DNA of 64,000 nt from Clostridia bacterium (lineage in GTDB: Bacteria; Bacillota; Clostridia; UBA1381): NCBI GenBank assembly GCA_017935675.1, contig JAGBHE010000043.1, forward strand, positions 1 to 64,000, given 5' to 3'. The position numbers and the translations under genes are program-made. Below the pieces are notes generated by a model. That model had not been told where the DNA came from. It was given only the letters and a program-made list of their open reading frames with translations, and did not search any database. Below, piece by piece: positions 7,623-16,143 of the stretch. How positions within the stretch are numbered: position 1 is the stretch's first letter; the number at the start of each line of letters is the position of its first letter.

Positions 7623-7793
7623 TTAGTCCTGAACAGGAGCACCTACGGGACATACACTTGCACAGCTTCCGCATTCGATGCACGCGTCAGCGTCAATCAC
7701 GTACTTGCCGTCGCCTTCGCTGATGCAGCTTACGGGACATTCAGATGCGCATGCGCCGCAGCTGATACAATCGTCTGTAATTTTAAATGCCAA
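7623..7793 (-). CDS. 2[4Fe-4S] ferredoxin, 56 aa
   Basis: Small clostridial-type ferredoxin. Two cluster motifs are complete: CISCGACASECP (Cys9, 12, 15, 19) and CIECGSCASVCP (Cys38, 41, 44, 48). Low-potential electron carrier for anaerobic metabolism (pyruvate oxidoreductase, hydrogenase). The TTG at 7793 (MAFKITDD...) is chosen because GGGAGGTG lies 7-8 nt upstream and gives the normal 55-56 aa length; an upstream ATG would add 21 atypical residues. Monocistronic, with its own promoter at 7828-7856. Confidence 0.93.
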   Translation of the reverse strand: MAFKITDDCISCGACASECPVSCISEGDGKYVIDADACIECGSCASVCPVGAPVQD

Positions 7794-7827
7794 TGGAAAC
7801 ACCTCCCTCAATAATTCTACAGACATA

Positions 7828-7856
7828 ATTATAACACACTTTTTTCTATTCTTCAA
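7828..7856 (-). promoter_or_regulatory. Sigma-A promoter of the ferredoxin gene
   Basis: On the minus strand TTGAAG (7856-7851), 17-bp spacer, TATAAT (7833-7828). The -35 hexamer lies inside the last codons of the decayed ricT fragment next to it. Confidence 0.6.
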
Positions 7857-8035
7857 GAGTTTTTAAAATTTCTTCGTCTTTTTTTTCAAAATTCAATGGA
7901 ATATGGACATTTTTAATAGTTTTAATTTGAGATACAGAAAATTCTTGTTGTGTTTGCTCACATGTATTTCCTTAATTTAACGTATAATTGCTAATCTGTC
8001 TGATAAAATTAATTTTTATTTCATATTCTCTTAAT
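7846..8035 (-). pseudogene. Decayed 3' end of a ricT (YaaT/PSP1-domain) paralogue
   Basis: Translating the minus strand up to the TAG at 7846-7848 gives ...QEFSVSQIKTIKNVH... then DEEILKTLEE-stop. The intact RicT at 30902-31771 ends HEFSASEIKTLKNAH...DEEILKTLEE-stop. Farther upstream INFIRQ matches INVLKQ of RicT, with one in-frame TAA between them and an irregular spacing. Only the C-terminal ~60 residues remain; the cysteine-rich core is gone. This is a relic of a second ricT copy or of a local duplication, and its end now supplies part of the ferredoxin promoter. No other gene is seen in 7794-8162. Confidence 0.7.
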
Positions 8036-8071
8036 TTTTATATGATATATTGTATATATAAAATGAATCAG

Positions 8072-8128
8072 GGGAAATAACCTACGTGCATATACAGCCT
8101 TCTTATTTCCCGGTTTTGACATCAAAAC
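8072..8128 (+). promoter_or_regulatory. Structured 5' leader of the stalk/PepSY protein gene
   Basis: Two perfect hairpins in tandem: GGGAAATAA / TTATTTCCC (8072-8080, 8103-8111; 22-nt loop) and GTTTTGA / TCAAAAC (8113-8119, 8122-8128; 2-nt loop). They lie between an AT-rich promoter-like region and the GGAGG site of the next gene. No riboswitch family was recognised. Confidence 0.4.
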
Positions 8129-8162
8129 AAAACGAAAGCTATTAAAGAATGGAGGAATTGAA

Positions 8163-9254
8163 ATGAAAAAGCAAGTCGGATTTTTAACGGCAGCAGCCCT
8201 GAGCTGTACACTGGTATGCGGCTCACTTATTGCGTTCTCCGATGTGCAGGAGGCGTATCAGGTAACGGCAAGCACCGCGCCGCAGTTTATTATTGAGGTA
8301 GACAGCAATGATGTTACTTTCTTCGACGTATCGGGTAACGAGGTACAGCCCATTGTATATAACGGCACAACATATCTTCCGGTTCGTGCGATAGGAGAGC
8401 TGATGGATAAAAATGTTAACTGGGATCAGTCCTCGCTTACGGTAACAATCGCCGGAGACCGTGCGGTTGACACTGTAACAGGTACGGAAGACACCGACGC
8501 CGAAGAGGAAACCGTAACAGTGCAGATTCGTCCGGATTTTACCATTATTGTTGACGGTATAAAACAGAAATTTACAGATGTCAACGGCAATGCGGTTTAT
8601 GCAATGCTGTATAACGGCTCAACATATCTTCCGCTCAGAGCAATAGGAAAGCTTATGGGCAAAAATGTTCTGTGGGATTCGGATACAAAGACAATTTCCC
8701 TCTACGGCACTGTAAGTGCACAGGACCCGCTCGTAACCGATGCAGACAGCTTTAATTCAACCGCTGTGACACCCCAATCTCCGCCTGATAACAATAACGG
8801 ATTCAGCCTCGGAAATACAGGTAAAGACGAAGCAAAAAGAAAAGCCCTTGAGCATGCCGGGCTGACTGACGCGGAAAACATACGTTTAAAACCGGAGCAT
8901 GATGACGGAAGAAAAGTTTATGAAATTGAATTCAGTAAAGACGGAATAAAGTATGAGTATAAAATTGACGCGGACACAGGAGAAATAATCTCCGACAGCC
9001 GCGACAAGCAGCAAAAGCCAAACGCCGCCGCACAGCAGGGTGAATATATAAGTGAAAAAAAGGCTAAAAGCATTGCTCTTGCAGCAGTAAACGGGGCAGC
9101 GGAAACTAATATTGTAAAATGCGTTCTTGACCGCGACGACGAACAAAGCTGCTACGAGGTTAAAATCATTTTGGGCAAAACGGAATATGATTTTGAAATT
9201 GACGCCTATACAGGTGAAATTCTTGAACATGAATCAGAATTGATTGATGATTGA
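8163..9254 (+). CDS. Secreted protein with two stalk (copper amine oxidase N-like) domains and two PepSY domains
   Basis: 363 aa with a signal peptide (residues 1 to about 30, basic start then a hydrophobic run). Residues ~38-100 and ~118-180 are two repeats of the stalk-type domain with the hallmarks NGTTYLPVRAIGELM and NGSTYLPLRAIGKLM, each followed by a V.W(D) strand. After a short linker come two PepSY repeats (about 218-285 and 295-360), each ending in DADTGEI / DAYTGEIL. Stalk domains are common surface modules in Clostridia; PepSY domains often inhibit or chaperone proteases. No catalytic centre is seen. Exported or wall-associated; specific role unknown. GGAGG ribosome site upstream. 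Confidence 0.85.
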   Translation: MKKQVGFLTAAALSCTLVCGSLIAFSDVQEAYQVTASTAPQFIIEVDSNDVTFFDVSGNEVQPIVYNGTTYLPVRAIGELMDKNVNWDQSSLTVTIAGDRAVDTVTGTEDTDAEEETVTVQIRPDFTIIVDGIKQKFTDVNGNAVYAMLYNGSTYLPLRAIGKLMGKNVLWDSDTKTISLYGTVSAQDPLVTDADSFNSTAVTPQSPPDNNNGFSLGNTGKDEAKRKALEHAGLTDAENIRLKPEHDDGRKVYEIEFSKDGIKYEYKIDADTGEIISDSRDKQQKPNAAAQQGEYISEKKAKSIALAAVNGAAETNIVKCVLDRDDEQSCYEVKIILGKTEYDFEIDAYTGEILEHESELIDD

Positions 9255-9336
9255 TTAAAACTGACGTCAAAGCCAAAAAATTCTTTAACTGTGTAAGTAA
9301 AAAACAACAATGTTTTGGAAACATTTGTACTGTTAA

Positions 9337-9363
9337 GGGGCTGCTGCGTTAAGCAGCAGCCCC
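9337..9363. terminator. 27-bp perfect hairpin terminator (repeated element)
   Basis: GGGGCTGCTGC and GCAGCAGCCCC form an 11-bp perfect stem with a 5-nt loop, between two convergent genes and followed by a T-rich run on the plus strand (from 9370). Read in reverse it matches the hairpin at 44664-44690 at 26 of 27 bases. Confidence 0.75.
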
Positions 9364-9449
9364 GAAAGGTTTTGCATTTTTTTATTGCATGTTTTTACCG
9401 GATCTATTCACATTCAGTACGTATTTTTCTTTTTTTGTTTCGCTAACCC

Positions 9450-12400
9450 TTAAGCATCAGGACAGAGCAAACGGTAAATAACCACGCCTGCCTCTCCTCT
9501 TGTTGCGTTCGCCCTCGGAGCAAATCCGGAGTCTTCCCTGCCTTGCATCAGTCCGTAACTGCCTGCCTTGTCTATATATTCCAAGGCCCAATTGCTGATC
9601 ACTGCACCGTCTGCATATTCCGTATGAACAACCTCCGGCAAGGCTTCCCCGGTTTCTTTTGCATGAAGCTCACAGGTCAGAGCCAGCATCTTCGCCATTT
9701 CTTCCCGGGTAATAAAATCATTCGGACAAAATTCCTTATTCTGATTTCCTGTAATGATGCCGCTGTTGTATGCCGCCTGCACTACTCCTGCAAACCAATC
9801 ATTTTCTGCTACATCCACAAAGGTTCCCGACCGGTATTCTTCTGCCTTCCATCCCATTGCACGGGACAGCAGAGCCGCAAATTCCGCACGGGTAACGTTC
9901 TGTTCCAGCTTTAAGGTACCATCATCCATGCCGCGCATTAACTCATGGTCAATCAAATACTTGATTTCCTCCTTGCCCCAGTAATCCTTTAACTCCTTTT
10001 CAAAAGGCCCTTCGGGAGCCTGCGGTCCTTCTGTCTGTGCGGGTGGTGTCGGCTGCACGGGCACAGATGGCTGCTTGGCTGTACTGCCACCCATACCGCT
10101 GCTGGTCCCGCCGCCCGGACGATTATTGCCGCCACCGCCGCTGTTGCCGGGTTTTCTGTCCGGTTTCGGAGTTTCCGTCGGCTCATCGCTTTCGTCAATA
10201 ATGGGAGTGCTTCCAAAGTAAACATATTTGCCGGACAGCTTGAAATCATGATTCTCTGTATTCCATTTCAGAGAACTAATCTTAGCGTTGGTATCCGCTC
10301 GGAATGTGCATTTGGTCAAATCCACATTTTTGGAAGATGCAAGCTCTACGCTTCCGTATTCAATCCGTGCGCCGAGCTGCTCAACCTTTTCCTCAGATTG
10401 GAACAACATCTTATCCTTTGAGAGGTCTTTGATGTATGTACCGTCCTGAATCACCAGCTGTGCAAGATTTCCGCGGCTATCACGCTCTACATACGCCAGT
10501 CTGGCATCGGTTTCATAATTTCCGAACTGACGTACCGCCTGCATTTTAGGATCATGCACCAAATAATAATAAATATCCGAGCTCTCGCCCTGATCCGGCT
10601 CAATGCTGATATGCGACGCAGCCGCGCCGTTGTTCTCCACATTTTCCAGCTCCACTTTTTCGGTGCTGATTTCAGCAGTCTGCCCCGGCTTTTCAGGATA
10701 GAGAACCGTGTCAAAGGTAACAGGACCGATTCCCGCCTTCTCATAGCGGAGATAATCCGCTGTGGTTGCAACATAGTAACCGTTTCTGATAGAACCTGTC
10801 ATCGAATCATCGTTGACCGGAACTACCTGCACATTTGCATCAGCAAGTATATTACTTCTGCCCTTCAAGCTGACATCGTCAAGGGTAATGTTCGCATCCG
10901 GCGGCATATGCCACAGCTGCTGATAGGTATGCGATGCATTCTTGCTCGTAGGATTCATATAGTCGCTGACCAGTATAAAACCGGAACGCAGATACAAAAT
11001 ATTACGGGTATGCAAAGCATCCGGATTTGTTTTTGTCACGTTAGAGCTATTATCATAGATTGAGTTCGTTTCCCAGAAATTGATTTCCCCTCTGCTCGTA
11101 TTCCGCTGATTCTTTTCGTCTACGGTAACGGTGTTATGGGCGGTTGCAGACTCTATATAATTTTTAACCGCACCTGTTGAATAAGAATAGTACAGCTGGT
11201 CGCTCAGCAACTGACGTCCGTAGGCAAAAAGAATAATTGCGTTATCATCGTTATGACCATGATGAGCATTACTGCCCCCAACATCCGAGAAAAGATATAC
11301 AGCGTTGTCGCCCCAATCACTCCGCATCACAATCCTCTTGGTATCATTATACCGATACGAGGTATAGGGCGGAGGTTCTACCTCTCTTCCCTCCGTTGCA
11401 AAATATGCAATAACCGGATCGTCAAACTCCTCATACGCCTCCTTAATATTGGTATAATACGTCGTGGTAACCTCCGAACTGTCACCCCATTGGTTATCAC
11501 GCATTCCCGGCGCCGCCAGATTAATAATAGAGCGTATGATAACTCTTGCCGAATCAAACTGTTCCTCATTCCGGAACGGAAGGTCAGGATTACCTGTAAT
11601 ACGATTTGACTGCAGGTATCCAAGTGTGTTGCCTGCTGTCATAGCAGCATAAGCGATTGAATCCTCCTCATAAGAGCCATCTTTACCGATCAAAGTACTG
11701 CTCATAACCCAATCCATTTTCTTCCGCACTCTTTCCAAGGCGTCGTCATAGATACGGAATTCATTAAAGAAACAGTTTCCGTTATGGAGTGCACGAGCGC
11801 CGACGATTCCTGTATTATTGGTCATATTGATTAAGTAGTTGTTGTATGCAATTTCATATTCCGATTTCCACATATATTTAAGGGTGGCACTCCAAATCTC
11901 CGGCGTCATATATTTACTCTCAAACAGCCGTATCAAATCCACCGGCATAGCAATCAAGCGGCAGCCCAAATCTAAGTTGTGGCGGTATGCCGGATTGCCT
12001 TTTGCATCCTTTCCCGTTTGCTCCAGCCAGCCAACCCACTGACGAAGCGCAATACCCGCATAATATTCTTTATCACCGGACGCATGAATATAATTGGCGA
12101 CAAACCGGAAAAACCAGGTTTCAAAACGGTCCTGCTCCTCACGGTAACGGTATCCGCAATAGTCCGGCATAATAAAACGCAGATATTTTTCACCGTCCCA
12201 TGAATATGCCATGTTCTCATATTTATTGCTATTGTTACCATCAATTGACCTAAACGTAATTTTATTTTCTTTCCAGCTGTTGGTCGGCACCTTAAACGCC
12301 AGCACTTCTTTTTCATCATTCGAAGTAGCGTTTTTTCCGTAGAGCTTTAATGTAACACGAGAAATGTTACTGTTAAGACTCAGCGGAGATAAATCAAACT

Positions 12401-13361
12401 TGAGATGTGCGCGTTTGGTATTGGCGTCCATCGGCTGTGCGGCACCGATAGAGGATACGCTTTCCTCCACGCGCAGGGTGGATTCCGAACCATAGTTTTT
12501 AGCTGCGTTACCGCCGGCGCTGACCGTAGCATCGTCAGACGCAATCAAGGTAGTTACCACGCCGTTGGACTCCACCTCCAAAATCGGGGGATGTGCTCCC
12601 TCTTCCTTGCTGGCAAAAACTGCTTCGTTTCCATCTTTTCGATATGCCATTAAATAGAAAGAAACCATTTTGTCCGCACTGATTTTGATTTCATCCCACA
12701 GAGGACTCACGTCAAAAGAGATATACTGATCTGTCCCATTGACCATAGCGCTGCCCAGCATCTTCCATGTCGGGTGAAAGTAGAGATTATGATTCATCGT
12801 ATAGGCTAAAAACCGGCTCTGGGCGTTCTGCGCGCTTGGTACACCCAAGTTCATCTTTTCTTTCTTTGCAGCAAAATAGTCAAAAACAGCTTGCTTTACC
12901 TCACTGTAATCTCCGTCGGCACGCATAACTGCCTCTTTAACCTCCAACATTTCCGGATATTTGTCGTAATCAAAATATCCCGGATTCTCCCATTCTCCGG
13001 TTACAGAATTGTACTTACCGTAAAATTCCTCATCCGAAAGATTTGTGATATCTGTGGTATCCTGAAAATCATAGATAACCGAATCCAAATCTTCGTCTGT
13101 CACAGCGGCAAGCTGAGCCGCCGGAGCGGCGCTCGCCATATCCGCATTGACTTCCTCTTCGGAAGTCTCCCCGGAGAATTCTTCTGAATCCATAGCTTCC
13201 TCCTCCGGTTCATAAGCCTGCACCTGCCAAGCCGCCTCTTCCCCTGCAGCCGATTCCTCCGGAGCGGCGCTTGCCATGACGGGTACGCAAAGGAAAAGCA
13301 TCGTTACAGCCAGCCAACAGGCTGTCCATTGTTTGAATTTTTTATTCATCTTTTTAACCAC
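9450..13361 (-). CDS. SLH-anchored heparinase II/III-like polysaccharide lyase, 1303 aa
   Basis: Secreted giant enzyme. Signal peptide at 1-~33. Residues ~268-375 form a DNRLRE/CBM96-like beta module (TTLIASDDATVSAGG, then a parallel LRVEES...AHLKFDLS pattern). An alpha-barrel lyase domain follows, and a heparinase II/III-type beta domain contains the catalytic-region motif SNAHHGHNDDN plus LLSDQLYYSY and SATAHNTVTVD. A Gly/Pro/Thr-rich linker (about 1060-1115) leads to three SLH repeats at the C terminus (EELKYLIDH-like, ITREEMAKML, NATRGEAGVV). The family eliminates uronic-acid-containing polysaccharides (heparan, alginate, related). The exact substrate is unknown. The start is a GTG at 13361 behind AGAAAGG; an ATG at 13349 is less favoured. 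Last gene of the SLH cluster. Confidence 0.88.
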   Translation of the reverse strand: MVKKMNKKFKQWTACWLAVTMLFLCVPVMASAAPEESAAGEEAAWQVQAYEPEEEAMDSEEFSGETSEEEVNADMASAAPAAQLAAVTDEDLDSVIYDFQDTTDITNLSDEEFYGKYNSVTGEWENPGYFDYDKYPEMLEVKEAVMRADGDYSEVKQAVFDYFAAKKEKMNLGVPSAQNAQSRFLAYTMNHNLYFHPTWKMLGSAMVNGTDQYISFDVSPLWDEIKISADKMVSFYLMAYRKDGNEAVFASKEEGAHPPILEVESNGVVTTLIASDDATVSAGGNAAKNYGSESTLRVEESVSSIGAAQPMDANTKRAHLKFDLSPLSLNSNISRVTLKLYGKNATSNDEKEVLAFKVPTNSWKENKITFRSIDGNNSNKYENMAYSWDGEKYLRFIMPDYCGYRYREEQDRFETWFFRFVANYIHASGDKEYYAGIALRQWVGWLEQTGKDAKGNPAYRHNLDLGCRLIAMPVDLIRLFESKYMTPEIWSATLKYMWKSEYEIAYNNYLINMTNNTGIVGARALHNGNCFFNEFRIYDDALERVRKKMDWVMSSTLIGKDGSYEEDSIAYAAMTAGNTLGYLQSNRITGNPDLPFRNEEQFDSARVIIRSIINLAAPGMRDNQWGDSSEVTTTYYTNIKEAYEEFDDPVIAYFATEGREVEPPPYTSYRYNDTKRIVMRSDWGDNAVYLFSDVGGSNAHHGHNDDNAIILFAYGRQLLSDQLYYSYSTGAVKNYIESATAHNTVTVDEKNQRNTSRGEINFWETNSIYDNSSNVTKTNPDALHTRNILYLRSGFILVSDYMNPTSKNASHTYQQLWHMPPDANITLDDVSLKGRSNILADANVQVVPVNDDSMTGSIRNGYYVATTADYLRYEKAGIGPVTFDTVLYPEKPGQTAEISTEKVELENVENNGAAASHISIEPDQGESSDIYYYLVHDPKMQAVRQFGNYETDARLAYVERDSRGNLAQLVIQDGTYIKDLSKDKMLFQSEEKVEQLGARIEYGSVELASSKNVDLTKCTFRADTNAKISSLKWNTENHDFKLSGKYVYFGSTPIIDESDEPTETPKPDRKPGNSGGGGNNRPGGGTSSGMGGSTAKQPSVPVQPTPPAQTEGPQAPEGPFEKELKDYWGKEEIKYLIDHELMRGMDDGTLKLEQNVTRAEFAALLSRAMGWKAEEYRSGTFVDVAENDWFAGVVQAAYNSGIITGNQNKEFCPNDFITREEMAKMLALTCELHAKETGEALPEVVHTEYADGAVISNWALEYIDKAGSYGLMQGREDSGFAPRANATRGEAGVVIYRLLCPDA

Positions 13362-13440
13362 AAGCCTTTCTGACTCATCACTATTCTAACAAAAAATTGC
13401 GTAAGTGCCTTACCTTGAGTCTGATAAGGCGCCGGAATGA

Positions 13441-16143
13441 TTAACGAACATATACAATACCGCGTACCGTGTTATTCTTAATATGAACCATAACCGTTCC
13501 GTCACCCGGTACAATATCCCGTGTTTCAATCAATTTAATGGTATTGTTCCGTTTATTAAACTGATATACAGGCGGAGTATTACGGCTGTTGACTAAAACC
13601 GTTTCATTTCCTCCTGTTTGAAATTTAAACGTGAAGCGGTCAACCCGGCGGTTCGTGATATCGTCAATTTTATCATAAACAATATCTTCAACCTCGCCAA
13701 CGGTAATTTGTCCCATTGCTTCCGGGTTAATATCCATGGGGTCTCCAAACTGTCCTTCTCCGCGGTCAGGATTCACAGCGCTATCGATCCTGATAACTTT
13801 GCTGATCCGGTTTGAAGAAGGTGAAACCGCATAATAGAATAAATCTCCGGGCAAAAGGCTTTGCGCGGCTGCTTCAGCCTCTTCTTCTATCAAATAACTT
13901 TTCTTTGCGCCATCTGACCAGAAGGTAAGCCGATGTACTGTATTTTCTTCCTCATCCAAAGCAAGTGCAGCTGTCTCAAGAACAGAGAGCTTATCCTTAT
14001 CTAAAATCATGGTGGTAGCGTCATATTGTAAGGTAGTCATGATCGTGATCATGCGAACACATTCCGTATCCTCATTGATATCATACCCGTTGATGGTATA
14101 TTCCTGCGCATCATTGATTTCAACGGAAGCTAAATAGTCTTTCTTCGATACATCTCCCTGGTTTTCGTAGTCCGGTATCATAAGCACTTTTGTTGTTTCT
14201 TCCGCACCAAAGGCTCCGAGCATCTTGCCGCCGAATATTTTTTCCTTTGCATTATAAATACGTTTTTCTTCCCGGCTGTCTAATTCCGTTCCTACAACCG
14301 CAGGAATAGAAATACGATTGATTTCCCCCTGTGAATTTGTCCGGTAGGAAACGATCCGATTCAAACGCTCTCTCCCATTTGTGCCGCTGAAGAATTCCAG
14401 CAATTCCGATCCTTTTTTGCTGACGCCGTCCACTGTCACCTTGTCAGCAAACTGCATGGTCTGAATTCCGGAATTTTGCCCCTTCAATTTCAAGGTAACC
14501 GAAGCATCGTCCTCTATGTCTGACTTCTCCTCCACCTCTACGAAATCCCCAGGCAAAACCATCATTGTCATGATTTCGTCTTCCGAATCATCGGCGTACA
14601 CATTCGCTATGTACCCATATTTCAGGACGGAAACCGATTCCAGCGTCTCTTCTGCCCATGCGACCTCACCTCGGAAGTTCAGATAAAAAGCGGAAGTATC
14701 CCCGACCATAATATCCAGATCCGCCCCCGGTTCTAACGCATACTCTGTTCCGTCAATCACAATATTCTCTTCATTCAGTGCGTCAATCGTCCCATCAATG
14801 GGTTCCTGCCCGGTCACTATCCGGATAAAGCTGCCGTCCAGGCTCTCAAAAATACTGACAAAGGTATTCGGCCGGATATCTGCCGGGGTAATCGAATTCC
14901 CCTCGCTGTCCTGCAGCTGATACATAATTTTTTCATCATCGTCAAAATTAATGAACTTTCGTCCATGATTTTCTGCATTCTGTTTAAAATAAATCACATT
15001 TTCGCGCACATCCCGAACCATCCTGCTTTCAAAGCATTCTACATCAACAATATCGTACTGCCGATCACCGTTATTGTCTATCAGTGTCACGGTTCCTCTT
15101 TCCAGTGCAATATCGGCATCCCGATATTCCGGCACTACGCGCATATTTCTGACAAAGATAGCGCCGTCATCCAGCTGAAGCTGCTGTTTCTTTCCGTTTT
15201 CCTCAGTCCAGTAAGTAAGCCGGCCGTTTTCCACTCCTTCAAATTCCTTGTCAAAGATAATCTTCTCTGTGTTATCTTTTAGTGCACGGATGCTGACGAT
15301 GACTTCCTCTCCATATCGGCCGGTACGAATATAGCATTCTACCGAACGACCGATGAACCCGGCTGCGTTTTTAACTGTCGTTTGATACACAACGCCGTCA
15401 ACTGCAATCTCATCGTCCTCCAATTCCTGTCCATATCCCATCGTCAGGTTCATAGTAGCGTTTGCGGTAACGATGCCTTTAATCAGACGCATGTTTTCCC
15501 TGCTGCTTTGCCCCATCAGCCTGTCACGAAGTGTCTCATCGGAAACTAACCGGTTTCCCTCTATGCTGTAATCTTGCTGCAGCAGATGTGTGTCTAAAAC
15601 AGCGTTGACCATTGCAAAAAATTCTGCCCGGGTAAGCGCCGTTTCATTATCTACCTTACCCCATCTCATCATATCAATCCCATAAGCCACCGTACGGTAA
15701 CCGGCAGGATACCCGCCGTTTTTCTCTGCAATGCTGTCATACTTTAGAACACACACCAGCGCCTTCATTGCTTCATCAAGAGAAACCGAATCATTAGGGC
15801 GGAATTTCCCGTCTCCATCCCCTTTTATGATTCCGATTTCATATAACAGCCGGATATCCTTGTAGAACCAATCCTCGGATGTAACATCAGAAAATACCTG
15901 CTGCGTTCCCCCCGGCTGCAAATCACTCATCCCGTTCAGGCATACAACAATAGCGGCGAGTTCAGCACGGGTAAGTGTATCCGATAAGTGCAGCTCACCA
16001 TTTTCATCCCCTTGCATAATCCCCAGAGACTGTAAGTCAAAAATAGTTCTGTCTGACAATGTCGTTTCCGCATGGGTGGTGAAGCAGGCTTCGGCCATTA
16101 TCAGAACAGATACCATTATACTGCATAATTTTTTCCAGTTCAT
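13441..16143 (-). CDS. SLH-domain surface protein, 900 aa, function unknown
   Basis: Signal peptide at 1-~25 (ends THAETT). Three SLH repeats at the N terminus (about 30-190; markers TRAELAAIVV, RPNDSVSLDEAMKAL, TRAEFFAMVN) would hold it on the wall. The remaining ~700 residues are beta-rich and charged, with recurring short strands, and I recognise no catalytic family. Its start overlaps the stop of the SLH lipoprotein gene by 4 bases (ATGA), so the two are translationally coupled and probably work together. The lyase gene follows 79 bases later. Likely a surface scaffold or glycan-binding partner of the lyase (inference). Confidence 0.8.
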   Translation of the reverse strand: MNWKKLCSIMVSVLIMAEACFTTHAETTLSDRTIFDLQSLGIMQGDENGELHLSDTLTRAELAAIVVCLNGMSDLQPGGTQQVFSDVTSEDWFYKDIRLLYEIGIIKGDGDGKFRPNDSVSLDEAMKALVCVLKYDSIAEKNGGYPAGYRTVAYGIDMMRWGKVDNETALTRAEFFAMVNAVLDTHLLQQDYSIEGNRLVSDETLRDRLMGQSSRENMRLIKGIVTANATMNLTMGYGQELEDDEIAVDGVVYQTTVKNAAGFIGRSVECYIRTGRYGEEVIVSIRALKDNTEKIIFDKEFEGVENGRLTYWTEENGKKQQLQLDDGAIFVRNMRVVPEYRDADIALERGTVTLIDNNGDRQYDIVDVECFESRMVRDVRENVIYFKQNAENHGRKFINFDDDEKIMYQLQDSEGNSITPADIRPNTFVSIFESLDGSFIRIVTGQEPIDGTIDALNEENIVIDGTEYALEPGADLDIMVGDTSAFYLNFRGEVAWAEETLESVSVLKYGYIANVYADDSEDEIMTMMVLPGDFVEVEEKSDIEDDASVTLKLKGQNSGIQTMQFADKVTVDGVSKKGSELLEFFSGTNGRERLNRIVSYRTNSQGEINRISIPAVVGTELDSREEKRIYNAKEKIFGGKMLGAFGAEETTKVLMIPDYENQGDVSKKDYLASVEINDAQEYTINGYDINEDTECVRMITIMTTLQYDATTMILDKDKLSVLETAALALDEEENTVHRLTFWSDGAKKSYLIEEEAEAAAQSLLPGDLFYYAVSPSSNRISKVIRIDSAVNPDRGEGQFGDPMDINPEAMGQITVGEVEDIVYDKIDDITNRRVDRFTFKFQTGGNETVLVNSRNTPPVYQFNKRNNTIKLIETRDIVPGDGTVMVHIKNNTVRGIVYVR

